DNA from: Eleusine coracana subsp. coracana
Taxonomy: Eukaryota; Streptophyta; Magnoliopsida; Poales; Poaceae
DNA length: 64,000 bases
Assembly (NCBI GenBank): GCA_032690845.1
Contig: CM064420.1
Location: 64,034,707-64,098,706, forward strand
Direction of reading: 5' to 3'
The position numbers and the translations under genes were made by a program. The notes under the pieces were generated by a model. That model searched no databases, had not been told where the DNA came from, and saw nothing but the letters and a program-made list of their open reading frames with translations. Shown here piece by piece: positions 23,242 through 36,064 of the stretch; the stretch's first letter is position 1, and each line of letters begins with the position of its first letter.

Positions 23242-25101
23242 TTGATGCTGTAATTCATGGACACATAATACAACGTACCAGAATACACTAGCTTTTGAAT
23301 TTTTATCTCGGTGTTGTTTAAGAGTGTAGAATATATTCATCTTGACATTGTGCATAATTCCTGGGGCAATGCCCGGGGTTTCTGCTAGTTTTCTAAAAAA
23401 ATGGACTCAACAACAGTGGACAGTGGACCAGTGCTAGAAAAAGGAAATCACAAAGGACAATGGACCAGCCCGTGTAAAACACACGCACAATGGACCCAAC
23501 AACTACAGGCCTGCTTGGTTTTAAGTTGATGGCTGGATCTGAATGTATGAGGCCCACTTGCTGGATGGATAGGCCAGTTTTTCAATTTGACATCTGTTTT
23601 CGTTGGCTTCCTGGCTTCACTTTCTGTTCAGGTCGAAATGCAAGCATTTTTGTTTACGCATGTCAGATGACCAACTGTCAAGCTGTGCTTTTTAAAGTAA
23701 AAGCAAAACAAAACTGTCACGCTGTGCACGATTCTGACGTCGTGGGTGCACGTCTGCAGCTGTCAGCCTTTTATTTTCGGGTCATGTTGACACTGGTCAG
23801 ATAGAAAGGAAAAAGAGTGTCAGGCTGTGGTGGTAAAACTGCCAAGTTACGTTTCTGTTGCGACTTGCGAGGGAAAAAGACTTCTCGTGAACGTGAAGTA
23901 CACTTTTCTTAATCATGCGTTCCTGTATTAGCACACGAGCACATGACATTGCCGAGTAGCATCTAGGGCGACGGTACAATAGTTACATCATGTGTATTCC
24001 GAGCCCGACACAATGCTGATTTAGGACCAGCTTTGATGAGTGAATTCGAATTTCAGAATGTTTCGAGAAAAAAGACATGTTTTTTCTTACATGAGAAGTT
24101 GTATGCGAAACTTAACACTCCAAAAGTCCCTTTCCAACAACTAGTCAACTTTTCGGTAAATCTACATCACAACCCTGTCGCGCAAAGGCATAGAAAAAAA
24201 AAAGAAACCAAAGTCGACATATTCCTAACAAAAAGCCAAGTTGACATATTCCAAAAGACTAATTTCAAACGTAGGCTCGTAGATGCAAATACTACTCTAG
24301 CTAACAAATGCTATATTTGAGGGACGGAGGGAGTAGCTGCCTAAGCTCGTCGACAAACTAGGGAAAATTCCAGTACGTGTAGAGCCCGTCGTTTCCTTGG
24401 AGACAACAGACAAGTAGCCAAGACAACAATCAAAAGCCTTTCGACTGTACGCACCACGAACTCTCACTATCGCCAAACACAGCCAAGGCCCCCAACTGGT
24501 CCATCTGCGCTGGCATCGACTGAAAATGAAATGCCCACCATCCCTGATCCACACAAAATTGCACAATGCAACAGTAATTACAGTTGCAGCTAACTTTAAC
24601 CCACAAACATTACAGGAAAAAGAATGGATTGATCTAACTGACAAATATATCAGGATAAGTCTAGAAAACTTTATAAGCGGCATTATTGGCTGACAGTTTT
24701 GGTGGTAAGAATTGTTCTACCACAACCTAAACGGACCACACCAAATCTCAGATCTCTGGTTCTTAAAAGTTACTCCGCACCTCACAATTGGGAACAGACA
24801 GTACATACAACGAGCCAGCCAAGACCACAAAGTTTCGACTCCTAAATGGATGGGACTGAAGCAAAGATTAACCTTCTACCAATGTTCAGTATTCATGGTT
24901 CGTTATGGAAACGCTGGTTGTCAGGAAGAAAAGCAGAGACGGCCGAGAGTCAATACCCGAACCACCACCATTGCTCTGTGCTAAGGACCCGTCGAGATGG
25001 GTCCTTATCACCTAGCAAAGGTTTCTTCCACTGCGCGGTTCGTTCTTGACTCAGGCACATCAATAGCTAACCATCCCAAAGGACAACGTCCATTGCGGCG
25101 C
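23242..25101. other. Intergenic DNA and 3' flank of the HD-ZIP IV gene
   Basis: No separate gene recognised. The part nearest 25101 must hold the 3' untranslated region and polyadenylation signals of the HD-ZIP IV gene. A lone Stowaway-type end (GGGACGGAGGGAG followed by TA) occurs at about 24321-24335 with no visible partner. Confidence 0.5.
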
Positions 25102-28100
25102 TCAGGTGTCGCTGCACTGCAGCGCAGTCTTGATCTTCTTGATGGTGCAGGAGATGAGGTTGTTCACGGTCTCTACTGATTCCACGGTCAGCTTTGCGGT
25201 CGGCTGGCTGTTGACGAGGATCTGGAACGCGACGGTGAGCAACGAACCGCCAGTCTTGTTGCCTGCGCTGTCAATGCTAGGACCGTCGGCCAGGATGGCG
25301 AACCCAGACGGGAGCAGAGCAACATAGGTGGAGTCACCACCGTTCATGACGAGCTGCATTGCCGGGATGTCCACTGGAGCGTACACCACCATGGAACCAG
25401 ACGCGTCAGTGCAAGTCTCTTGAAGGATCAGCATGCTGCTTTGGCTGGCATTCATGGCCTGCAGTGAAAAGGGAGTAAAACATGAGGATCATTTTGCAAA
25501 AGAAAGTACTCCAACTAGTAGAAATGCAACTCAGACTGCTCAGGTGACGCCAGGGGTTGAGGAATGCGAACAATTAATGCTTAACAGGCAAACAGCAAAC
25601 CATTATTGGAGTCATTATCGGCATGGATCACTGTTGGGAGGATGGCAAAACAGTGCGTTCACATGACGAAATTTATCACACAATTCAATGAATCACTCTG
25701 AAAAGCTGCACATAGAAGAGCAGTGCTCTGCTTTTTCTCATTACTTCGAAAATTAAAAAGGAAAACTGAATGAAAAGTGGGCCAGGACTGTTAATTGTTT
25801 GGGAGACTAACACTTTGTACTTACGCACTAAACAGAAAAGTACTACAAAAGTTATCAACATGACACCTTTCTGCGCACCCTTCCCCGTTTGGCACCAGCT
25901 TGTCCCTTTCCACTGAACTTGTGAAAAGTTCGGTGCGACTGGTAACACTATTAGGCTTTAACTTTTAGACCAGGCAAGTTTACGGGTTCCTTTCATTTCC
26001 CAACAGTATCTGATAAAAAGTTGCCAGACTTTTTGGTTGTTGTTTTCTTCGTGTCATCATCTGTTTATCATATTAAGTCACATGAACGTTGTTCTATGTG
26101 AGTTCCCACGACTTACCCCAGTACTAGTTGTTTTACCCTATCTGGAGTGCAATATCTAAGGAACAAAAGCAATCTAAAGTGACGGTATAAAATAATCAAC
26201 AGTAAGCAATAATACTCACACTGGCCCTAAGGAGGGACACCGCGTTCCCATGCCCCTGCTGCCCCTTGGCGATGCTAGCCATCTCCTGCATGGGACCGCC
26301 ATTGCTGAGGATGTCCCACTCTGCACGCAACTGCTCGTTACGGAGGAAGTTGAATAGCTTCTCCGGATCTACAGGAAGCCACGCCGATGTGGCCGCGCTC
26401 AGCACCACGCCCGGCGGTTCCCCAGGCTCGTTCACGCTCTTCCGCGCCATGACGCGCACATCCTCCCCGATGCAGCCTGCCACGCCGTCCAGCTTGCTCC
26501 ACTCACGTGCAGATGACGCGCTCACGCCAGCGCAGAAGTTCTCCGTCATCCGGCGTGCCAGCTTCAGCATGCTTCGCTTGCCCTCTTGCGTTATGACTGC
26601 ACCAAAAGCGACACAATGATACCTTACGTAAATCAGACTAGTGATACACTGGAGTAAAATTAAATCACACTAGAGTACGCTATTCAAAATGGCAAGTAAA
26701 GGACCAGACTTTTCTGTACCTGACGAGTCATTTGCCGAAACTGTATCAGGGGACATGAGAGTGGCCAGGCATTCGCACTGGCGCTGCAGCGTCGCCAGCC
26801 ACCGCCTGGCTCCAAAGGCGAGCCCAGAACGGAGAAGCGGTCTATAGAGCTGGTGCACTGACGCTTCATCGTATTCCGTATGCTCCACCCATGTGACCTA
26901 CAGGGTAAATGCATTCGTTAGCACATAAATGCAAGCCCACATGCGACTGTCTTTGAGCGAGTGATGCCACAAGGGAGTTCTGCAGCACAATGCAAACCTC
27001 TGGCTACACAGTAGGAGTTCAGTTCTCACAGTAGTGTGTCAATTTCTTTTTCTTTCAGTAAAGGGTAAAAAACATGGAAAGAAAACAGAGGGAGCAATAG
27101 TAGTTAATTTGTATGGTACTTTATAATCATAACAAATTAGACAAGTAGCGGCTAAAAGAGAAAACTAACCAAACGGGTCAAACAATGAAATAACAAATTT
27201 ACTAGTAGTTTTCAATCAGCTGAAAGATTTCAGTTAATGGTTTGCTACTTTATGTTTTAATTTTTCTTTTATAGGATTATGTGTATAATAATTATAAATC
27301 ATTGATCTAGATCTAATGACTCAAGGAGGTGACTGAAATTTGCTTAAACTTTCAGTCAGCTAAAAATTACCAAGTCCCATAAAATAAGATTGGTCCCTTG
27401 ATCTAGATTAGAGCACACCAAACTCAAATATCATGTAACAATCTAATACTCTCCTAACAAGGCGTTCAGTATTGTTAAATCCCTTGCCTTTAGATTCAAA
27501 GTCACAAAAGCACTGCTCAAATTCTTTCAAACAGAAAATGTCATTTCAGAAAACTCTCATATGCACAGCATAACATTTCTTAGCATAGCTTATTGCATCG
27601 CCAGTGGCTCAGATCAAGATCATGTCAAGACTTGTACAAAATCCAAGGACAAAGGATTGACATCTTTAAACCCCGAGAACTGAGCCATTGGTCCAGATTT
27701 CTTACGTACACGGGACAGATTGATTAAATCGCGGACAAGAAGTTACCCAAGGTACTCCACCCAAGGGGTAGAAGCATCTAATCCCCTCGAGAAAGCCGGT
27801 GCTGCGACTAAACAATCACAAGGAAACATACTTGGGGAATAGTGTTGGATCGACAAAACACTTGATTATTCCTAAACAACTATCTCAATCGCCCTCCTCG
27901 TTGACCAATCAATTTGTTTAATTTGGGTTGTGGGCTCATGACCCCCTAAATAATCTATTAGGGCTTGACTTGTGAACACTATGCTGCATGGGCATCACCA
28001 AATCAGACAATTAAATTAAATCGGACACTAAAAAAGAAACGTCGTACAGTAGAGCCCCGACTTCTGAGAGTGAAGCGTAGAGGTAATGAGGAAGAAGTGC

Positions 28101-30328
28101 AGCCAACATGGTTAGTCCTAATCTCAGGGTCTAAACTTTGACCAGTTACCTGATGTAAAAGTTCAGAAACTACAGAGTAATAGTCATGCTTGCTGGATTA
28201 GGCTAGCACTACTGTATGGTGGTCCAAGATAGTCCCATTCTACTCTATCTCGTTGTGGGGAAACTACAGAGAGAAAATAAGTTAATGGGTTTGGTCCCTA
28301 CCTGACAGTAGCCATCGGGAGTGTCCTGCATGACGCAGCCAGAAGGTAACCTCCTGCACTTTACATTTCCAACTGCGGATGTTGTTGCAGAGTTCTCATC
28401 TCTAACCAATCCATCAATAGACACGTCCACAACCGCCCATGCACCCTCGGCCAGCTGCTTGCAAAACCTGAGAAATGTAACCTCCCTGATGGGGACTAAC
28501 GGTGAGAGCACCTGTAGCTCAGCCTTCATCTGTAGCGCACCAAATCAGGATCAGAATGAAGTATTTACAGGCAACTCATACGTGCATATGATCTGGACTA
28601 GCCAGGTGACTGTTGGGCACTCACCAGCAGCAGCGCCCCATTTCTACTTCCGGCAATGCCGGTCGACACCTCCTCCAGGATGGTGGCCTTGGTAATCATG
28701 CACGAGAACATGTCAGACCACCGTCTCTGCAACATGGATGGAGGGGCAATGGCAACGTCAGCACAAGTCGTGATAGATAAAGAGGGGAAAATGATATACG
28801 ATCGGAAATGTCAAACACGAGCACCATGACGCACCTCGTCCATCAGTGTCTCCACAATGGCAACGCTGTTGTCGGTGGCGACGATGCCAGACTCCCTGGA
28901 AGCCTCAGAGACAAAGCCGGCAGGCTTGATGCCAATGCACGGGATGAAGGAGCGCACATACTCCTCAAAGTTGAGCGTCTCCTTGTTGGGCGCGCCAGGC
29001 ATGTTGGTGAGCCACAGCGGCTCCTCCATCTGCGCCATCTTCACGAGTTCGTCCATCGCGCTGATGGCAAGCTCCAACAGCATGGACCTGTCGATGCCCA
29101 CCATAGGCGGCTGATGAGCAGACGCAGCAGCCCGTGCCGGCGTGATCACCGTTCCCAGCGGGCTAGACACGCCCCCAGCAAAGTCTCCCATGGTACCCTG
29201 CATCGTGGCAGAAGGCATAGACATCGACCCCATGCCACCAAGGCCCCCGACCGCCAGCTCCAGCGACGAGCTCGGCATGGGCAGGGAAGACAGGTGCGGC
29301 TGCAGCTGGTGGCCCGACGACAGGAAGGACATGGGCTTGCCGAGAAACTTGCTGGCGAGCGCGTAGACGCGGTGGAGCTCGTCCTTGAGCCGCGCATTCT
29401 CGATGCGCAGGTGCTGCTCCTCCAGGGACACCTCCCCGAGCATGGCGGGGCTCCCGCAGCCGCCGCACATCGGGCTGCGCATGGCCTCCCGGATCGTCAT
29501 GTTCTCCGCGCGCAGCTTGTCGTTCTCCTGCTTCAGCAGCGCATTCTCGTGTCGCTCCAGCTGCGTCTGACATGAACATGGAACGGGAACCGTGTCAGGT
29601 TCAGCACGATCATCGAACGGACCGGATTCAGGCAAGGCCCAAAAATAAAAATAAAAATAAAAATAAAAAAAGGAATGATATCGCGTGGAATCGTAGCTTA
29701 CCTTCATCTGCGTGCGGCGGTTCTGGAACCAGAACTTGACCTGGCGCGGGTCGAGGCCGAGCCTCCTGCTGAGCTCGCCGCGCTGCTTCTCGTCCGGGTG
29801 AGGGCACTCCTTGAACAGCCTATACGCACGGCACGAATCCATGCATGAGAGGACAAGAGGAAAAAGGTGGACGCGCATACGAGGTAGTAGCATGGAGGAG
29901 GGGCGCGGCCTTACCCTTCGAGCTCCTGGATCTGCTGCGGCGTGTGGCGGTGGTAGCGCTTCCTCCGCTTGCGGGAGTTGCCGGGCTCGGCGTCGTCCTC
30001 CTCGTCGCCGCCGCCGGACATGGCGTCGAGGTGGTCGCTCCCGGACCGGCTGTCGTTCTCGGCGTCGGCGTCCCTCCCCATCGAGCCGTCCACGCCGAGA
30101 TGCATGCGGCCGGCCATTCCGGAGGCGTTGTCCTGGCAGAATTTTTTTTTAAAAAAAAAATAAATCACTCGACAGAGACCCCTATCGTGATAAGCCCCGT
30201 TGCGGAACACGAACACATACCAAACCGAGGGAGAGACCCGGCGAGGAGGAGAACCCGGCGGAGTAGGGGAACTGCATCCCGCCGCTGCCGCTGCCGACCC
30301 CGCCGTCAAACAGGCTCCCGAAGCTCAT
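25102..30328 (-). CDS. Class IV homeodomain-leucine zipper protein with START domain (ROC/GL2 type)
   Basis: Nuclear transcription factor of the epidermal HD-ZIP IV family. Nine exons join in phase: 30221-30328, 29915-30132, 29702-29819, 28835-29566, 28625-28726, 28302-28529, 26720-26897, 26220-26596 and 25102-25458, giving 805 residues. It starts MSFGSLFDGGVGSG; an acidic and Ser-rich stretch precedes the homeodomain (about 91-149, with KFWFQNRRTQMK). The zipper-loop-zipper follows (about 149-210) with the CGGC pair in the loop. START spans about 306-540 (IDRSMLLELAISAMDELVKMA onward), and the START-adjacent domain runs to the C-terminus (IKKIKTALQC). All introns are GT-AG. By memory the closest rice relative is ROC5, which controls bulliform cells and leaf rolling; that assignment is an inference. 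The protein looks intact, with no frameshift. Confidence 0.96.
26906..26933 (+). promoter_or_regulatory. Pair of L1-box sequences (TAAATGCA) in intron 6
   Basis: TAAATGCA at 26906-26913 and again at 26926-26933, within 40 bp of the exon 7 acceptor of the HD-ZIP IV gene. The L1 box TAAATG(C/T)A is the known binding site of HD-ZIP IV proteins. Function at this place is not shown. Confidence 0.4.
27205..27376 (+). mobile_element. Mutator-like MITE, copy B, in intron 6 of the HD-ZIP IV gene
   Basis: About 170 bp and closely similar over its length to copy C at 38380-38559. Shared blocks include the CAATCAGCTGAAAG-like left end, GTATAATAATTATAAAT in the middle, and GTCAGCTAAAAATTACCAAGTCCC at the right end. 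Copy A at 15808-15990 matches in reverse. The ends are inverted repeats. I could not fix an exact target duplication here, so the boundaries are approximate. Confidence 0.65.
29640..29670. repeat. (AAAAAT)n microsatellite in HD-ZIP IV intron 3
   Basis: About five copies of a six-base A-rich unit ending in an A run, lying in the short intron between the homeodomain exon and the zipper exon. Confidence 0.8.
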
Positions 30329-31611
30329 CCCGCCGCCACTCGCCTCCTCTTTTCCCCGTCTCAGAAAAGAAAAAACAGCCTAGGCCTGGATCTACTGGAA
30401 TAATCCTAGCTGCGCATCAGAGAGTGAGTGAGGAGAAACGGTTCCGTTCGTGCGGTGGAGTCGTGTCCGAAGAATCCCGGCGGCGCGCTGGCCGCCCCGT
30501 CGCGGAAGAGAGAGAGGAGACGAGCGGGATCGAGGAGGAGCTCGGCAAAAACCCTAACCCTCTCTCCACGCACGGCGGAGGCAGGGAGGGAGGGAAGGGA
30601 GGGGATAGCTAGAGCTCTCGCGGCCGCCGATTAAAGAATGGCTTATGTAGGCGGGGGGAGGGGAGGAGATAGGAACGGGAGGTCAAAACGAAATGGCAAG
30701 TGGAGGAGACGAGGAGCGAGAGCCCCGTCGTGTGGACGCATGAAAAGGGCTGGGGGGTGTGTGGGAACTGGGAAGAGAGAGAAGAAATAGAGGGGAGGGG
30801 AGACGCTGACGCTCCGCTCTGCTGCGGGGCAGGCCGCGCAGTCAAAGGGGCGGGCCGCACCCGAGTTTTTTGTTGCGTTGCGTCGCGGCTGCTGCTGCGT
30901 GGTCAGCTGTGAGCCTAACTTTTGCATGGCGCCGGGGCGAGAAGGCAGGCGCGGTCGGGTCGGTGGAACGCCTAGCGACCTCTGCATATGCCAGTATAGC
31001 TGCGACCAGACCAGGATCAGTGTCACGTCCGTTTTGACGTCGCCTCCGCGTCGTCGGGCCTCGAGCCGCTTCGTTTGCTTCTCCAGGAGCGAGCGTGACG
31101 GGCGCGCACATTGGCGCGTCGGGTTCAGGAGAGGAGAGGGACACACGGGCGCGGAACGGGAGGCGCCTCATTGGCACACACGGACACGGGTGGGCGCCGC
31201 GTGCGTGATCTGGATCCGACGGGTGTTTGGTGGGGGCTTCAATGCCGTCCTGGGAAATCCCCACTGTACGCTCACCCGGGGCTTTACCCAGCGAGGCGTA
31301 CACTCTGGTCCCGCTTCTCCCCGGACCCGATAGTCAGCGTGCGCTACTAGCGGCAAGTGTAATGGCTGAGACCGGCGACGCGGTTTTTGGACGGCGTTAA
31401 TGTGGCCGGGCCGCGGGCTGGGGCGTGGGCGTTGGGGCCGCTGCTGATTCCGTTCGGTACAGAGCTGGAGCTGGACGAAGGGGCCATGGCGATCCGACGG
31501 TGGGGCGCCTTGCCAATGCCGTGCGTGCCACACGAATATTGAGGCGCTTCAATAGTTCACAGTCGGTAGAGGGGTACCGTCCTGCCTGGACCGGGCGGCG
31601 GCGGCGCCCGC
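30329..31611. promoter_or_regulatory. HD-ZIP IV leader and GC-rich promoter region
   Basis: GC-rich DNA upstream of the HD-ZIP IV start. It must carry the 5' leader and promoter of that gene. It gives many open frames on both strands but none has a recognisable domain. No classic TATA box was seen. Confidence 0.45.
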
Positions 31612-34330
31612 TCAAGTCCGTGTCCTAACCAGCTCGACTAATTTAATAGCCTCCTTTGCGTGCCATGCTTTCTCTCAAAATTTCAAGGGTTGATAGAGAT
31701 CTGCAAGAGGTGGGTGCACTTCCTAACCACGAGTCTAATTGCGCTGACCATTTTTTTCTGTTGAATATGACTATGAAACTCTTATCGGTATGCCCTCTAA
31801 CACGCATGTAGGATCATAAGTACTATCGAAATAAATAATGATAACCTCTTATCAATTCAATAAAAATATAACAAAGGTAAAAATTATCATGTAGACATGC
31901 TAGCATGGTTTTTACGTAGTATAAATCTAATACGAAGCATGCATGCATGTATTTTCCTACGCTCCACGCGGAGTAAATGTCACTAATTAAGAATTCATTC
32001 TCGACAGAAATACCTTATTGTAAGATAAGACCAGTAAGGAAGTAATATTATACCATCTTCTTAAAACGCAAAGGTTGTCATGACACGGTCCGTGCGTTAT
32101 GTTGTACCTAATAATATTTTTGTCCTATATTAGGTGATACATATTAATGAAGTATTTTAACTATGACTAGCTAGAGGAGATATGACACATGTTATCTTTT
32201 CAAACCTTCATGAATTTTGCGTGGATATATTTGACACTTCACTTAAGTTAAGCTGACATGTGGATCAACTTGATAGCAATACATGTTTGAGCAAAAGACA
32301 AGGAAGCAGGACTGACGAGATTTACGTAGCTCATCTCCATAGTCTTTTTTAAATGCTAGGACAGGGGAATTGTTTCTGAATTGAAATACAACAATCTAAT
32401 AGTGATATACATATAATCATGTTTATGATTAAGTCAAATTTTGAAGTGTTTAATGTGTTTAGAAAATCTATATGAAAAGGATAGTATTTATTAAATGTTG
32501 TACTAAGATGATGCAAGACACCCGAGAAGCAATGTTAGAAAATATGAAGGGAAGCCATTAATTAGTACCAAAACATGTTAAAAAATATGCCCATAATATA
32601 TGTCAACTTTTTTCCCGTTGTCATTAGTTCTGCTCAATTAATATTCTCATGGTTTTTCCATATCTAGTTCATTCAATATGGTGAGAGATTAACTTCCAAA
32701 CTTATCGAAGCAAGGTTGTTAATAAGCAGCTCTCAAATATCAGAGTGGTATTTTGTTGTCAAAACTCAAGTTCGACGAAGATATGGTCATATGGAGGGGG
32801 TGCAAGCGCTAATCACAGCTCCATGGGTCTAATTGTAGTGACAATTTTATTTGGTTGAAGATAACCACACGCACACAATCTATTAGGATGCCCTCTGGTG
32901 AAGATGCACTACCATCAAGTACCCTGAAATGGAGTAATGTTGTATCAACTTGACAATCAAGAAAAGGGTAAAAAAAGGAAGTTGTATTATACCGTCTGGT
33001 ACAAACATGGAGTATGGCGATTTGTTTAGCTTTAAATGATTGATTCTTATTTGTAAGTTGTAGCTATTGTTTTTTGACTATGATAGGTGCTATATATTAA
33101 TGAAGTTTTTATACACTATGAGTAGTTAGAGGAAGTATTACGCATGTTTTCTTTTAGAAACCGATTGAAATTAAATTTAAAGATAATGACTCACATAAAC
33201 AAATTAATTAATTAATGAGACTCATTGAGCGGATATATTCAATACTTTACCTAATTTAAGTTGATACATGGACCGACTTTACAATAAAGATACCTTTTTT
33301 TATCAAAATACTAGGACTGTCGTTTATGACTTTTAACGTAGCGCATCTACATCATCCTCAAAGTGAAGTCTTTTTGTTGAAACCATGATCTTTTAAACTA
33401 CTTTTTTTAATGCAAGGACACATGAATTATTGTTAGATTGTGGTTATTTGAATAAAATAATATAATAAAACATGCACTAAATCATGCTTTTAGCAACCAG
33501 AATTCGAAGTCTTAAATGTTTAGAATTGCTATATAAAAAGGGGCAATATTATTTAGTGTTGTACTAAGGATGACTTATGAGAACTACAAGAGATAAAAAC
33601 ATAAATTGGCAGCCTATTAATTAGTACCAAAACATATGATGCACATATGACATATGATTCATGCCAACTTATTTTTGCCTGTCATTAGTTGTGCTCAATT
33701 AATATGCTTTGTTTCCCATATCTTTTTCATTTAATAAGGTGAGTCAGCAACCGACTAGAGGCCACCATAGTGAGCTTTGTCTAAGGATGGTTGTTTAGGT
33801 CTGTGTTGTAACCAGCTCTACTAATTTAATAGCTTCCTCTTATGTAACATTCCTTCCCTCAAATCTCAGAGTTGTCTTCTACTGTCAAGACTCAAGTTTG
33901 GTGGTTATATGGAGGAGATGCAATCCTCAACTACAAGATTGATCGTACTGATCATTTTCTTTGGTTGGAGATGGCATGGGCAATCATCAAGAACTAAAAT
34001 GGGAATAATCTCTTATCGGTTCAGTCATCAAGTGCATAGCTTTAAGTGATCAACTCGTGTGCATAAGTATACCTAATGTTTTTCTACTATTCTAGGTGTT
34101 ATAAATCAATGATTTCTTAAGAATAAAAGTATGTAGAGTAGTTATGGTGCTTGTTTCCTTTTTATGAAATTCACATGGATATATTCATCTTTTTAAGACT
34201 TAAGTCAAGTCGACGTGGACTAACTTTACGATAATGTTTGATGAAAAGATGAGGAACACTATTTATGAACTTAATTTCACGTAGCTCATATGTGTAGTTC
34301 TTGGTCTCGAGACAACACAAATACCACTCT
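31612..34330. repeat. Degenerate tandem triplication of an approximately 1.1-kb unit
   Basis: Three head-to-tail, diverged copies: unit 1 about 31612-32690, unit 2 about 32690-33780, unit 3 about 33790-34330 (truncated). Ordered shared landmarks include ACCAGCTC(G/T)ACTAATTTAATAGC at the start of units 1 and 3, and TAGGTGATACATATTAATGAAG against TAGGTGCTATATATTAATGAAG. Further in come TTGTACTAAG(G)ATGA, ATTAATTAGTACCAAAACAT, and GTCATTAGTT(C/G)TGCTCAATTAATAT. Unit 3 keeps only the first half. No coding potential or transposon termini were found. Confidence 0.8.
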
Positions 34331-36064
34331 TTCTAGTTATACACATAACACATGGGACCCCAAGAATTGCATATATTTCATTTATAACACCAATTATCAG
34401 GTGGCTTTATTGGTTAATACACATAAATCAAGATTGTTTACTCAAACACAATTTTATGTACTTTGGAGTAATGTTGTCGATTGTTTTAAGCGCTCCAACT
34501 GAAAACTACCTCGCCCCACTTTCGTCTTTAAGATGTCTGAAGTACATAAGAGGTTTTTGTGACATTGACCCGTAGCAGTTCCACTTTGGTGGAAGTTATT
34601 CCTAGTAGTCTGACAAGTGCTGTTGAAAGAATGTTGAATTTTCATATCTGGAGCTGGAAAGCAACTCATCTCTCTGCATCAATGTGTACAGGGAGGCCGG
34701 TTTGCCATCACAGGTCCATGGCGAGAAAAAAACACTCGCTTCAATTCGAAAGGGACAGGTGTGGGTATGGGTCTGGATGTGTGAACCTGATGCAATCTTC
34801 CAAAGCATTGACAAACTTGACGAATCATTGCGAATGCAAGACTAGAAAGAGTAGACAAGGATAACGATAAGATTCTTTGGACCTAGGCGATAAAAGTGGA
34901 GTAACGATTTTAACTGTCAACCTCTTGTAGAAAAACGTTGCTCTTGTTTTCGTTAGATCCGTTCGCTGTCAGAGATTGTGCAATATGAATAATCGCTCGC
35001 GTTCTCATAGACCGCATTAGATTCCTTATTTTTCACCAGAAAACGTCAGCGCAGTGAGCCAGTGACAGTGAGTCAGTGAGTCAGCTATTCCTCCTGCTCT
35101 CCTGGAAGGCTGGAACATAATTTTGCAGTTTATAGGCCCTGAACTGAACCAGGGATCAATTCAGCCCATAACTTCCATCTTTTTATGCAAAGCGGTCGGC
35201 CTGCTACGAAGGGGCCAAGGCCGCAGACGCAGCCCCCCAATAACACGAAGCTACCGTCGCTGGGTCGAATCGAGCGCACCGCGCACGCTGCTGCGAAGGG
35301 GAGGAATCGATCAGGCAGGCAAACGCGAAGAGTCGGCGGCGAGCCGGCGACCGGAAACCAACTCCAGATGCGATGGAACGGAGCAATACAGAACCCACCT
35401 CCATTCGCATGTGATGATGGCGTGAAGTGAAATCCTCGAAGAATTAGCGCCTTAGCGGTCCGCGGTCTTCGAGTAATATGGTACGGTAACGACCACAAGC
35501 TCAGAATTTTCAGTTCGCTGAGAGGAAACTCGACCTGTGTTCGGGGAATTGTTCGTTATTTCGATTACGTACCACGTTGATGCACATCTCTATTCGGTGC
35601 AGTTTGATTACACTTCAGACGGAAACTGAACTAAAAAAAATAGTACAGTGCTAGATTAGAAACAACCCACTTGTACTGTCAAAACTCGCAATGTATATTG
35701 CATATACATGCCAATAGCAAAAAGCACCACACTAAAAATACATATAGCTAGGCAGACGCTAGGCGCGTATGCATCACAAACAATGTAAAACACACTACAC
35801 ATGACACGCCATATGGGTAGGCCGTGCCTAACCACACGGGAAACAGACAGCAAAAGCCCAACGTACAAACACCTCTTTTTTTTATCAGAGGCCTAAACAT
35901 TTCGGTCACACATGCGTGACCGCTATACTGTAGCTAACCTGAAGGTGTTCTAAAAACTATACTATACACTGAGTGATTTCATTACCTAAACCTTTTCATT
36001 TATTTCTTGTATATATCATCTGGCTGCTATAGCAAACCAATTCGACCTGAAGATGAGCAAGACG
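34331..36064. other. Intergenic DNA between triplication and P450 3' end
   Basis: No gene recognised. A GC-rich patch at about 35190-35440 gives overlapping frames on both strands but no family resemblance. The part nearest 36064 must contain the 3' untranslated region of the P450 gene. Confidence 0.5.

Noticed and set aside
24318..24335. Stowaway-type terminus GGGACGGAGGGAG followed by TA
   Set aside because: No matching opposite end was found within several hundred bases, so no element was called.
28808..29575. A 255-codon plus-strand frame
   Set aside because: It is the antisense shadow of HD-ZIP IV exon 4, a GC-rich exon in which stops are rare.
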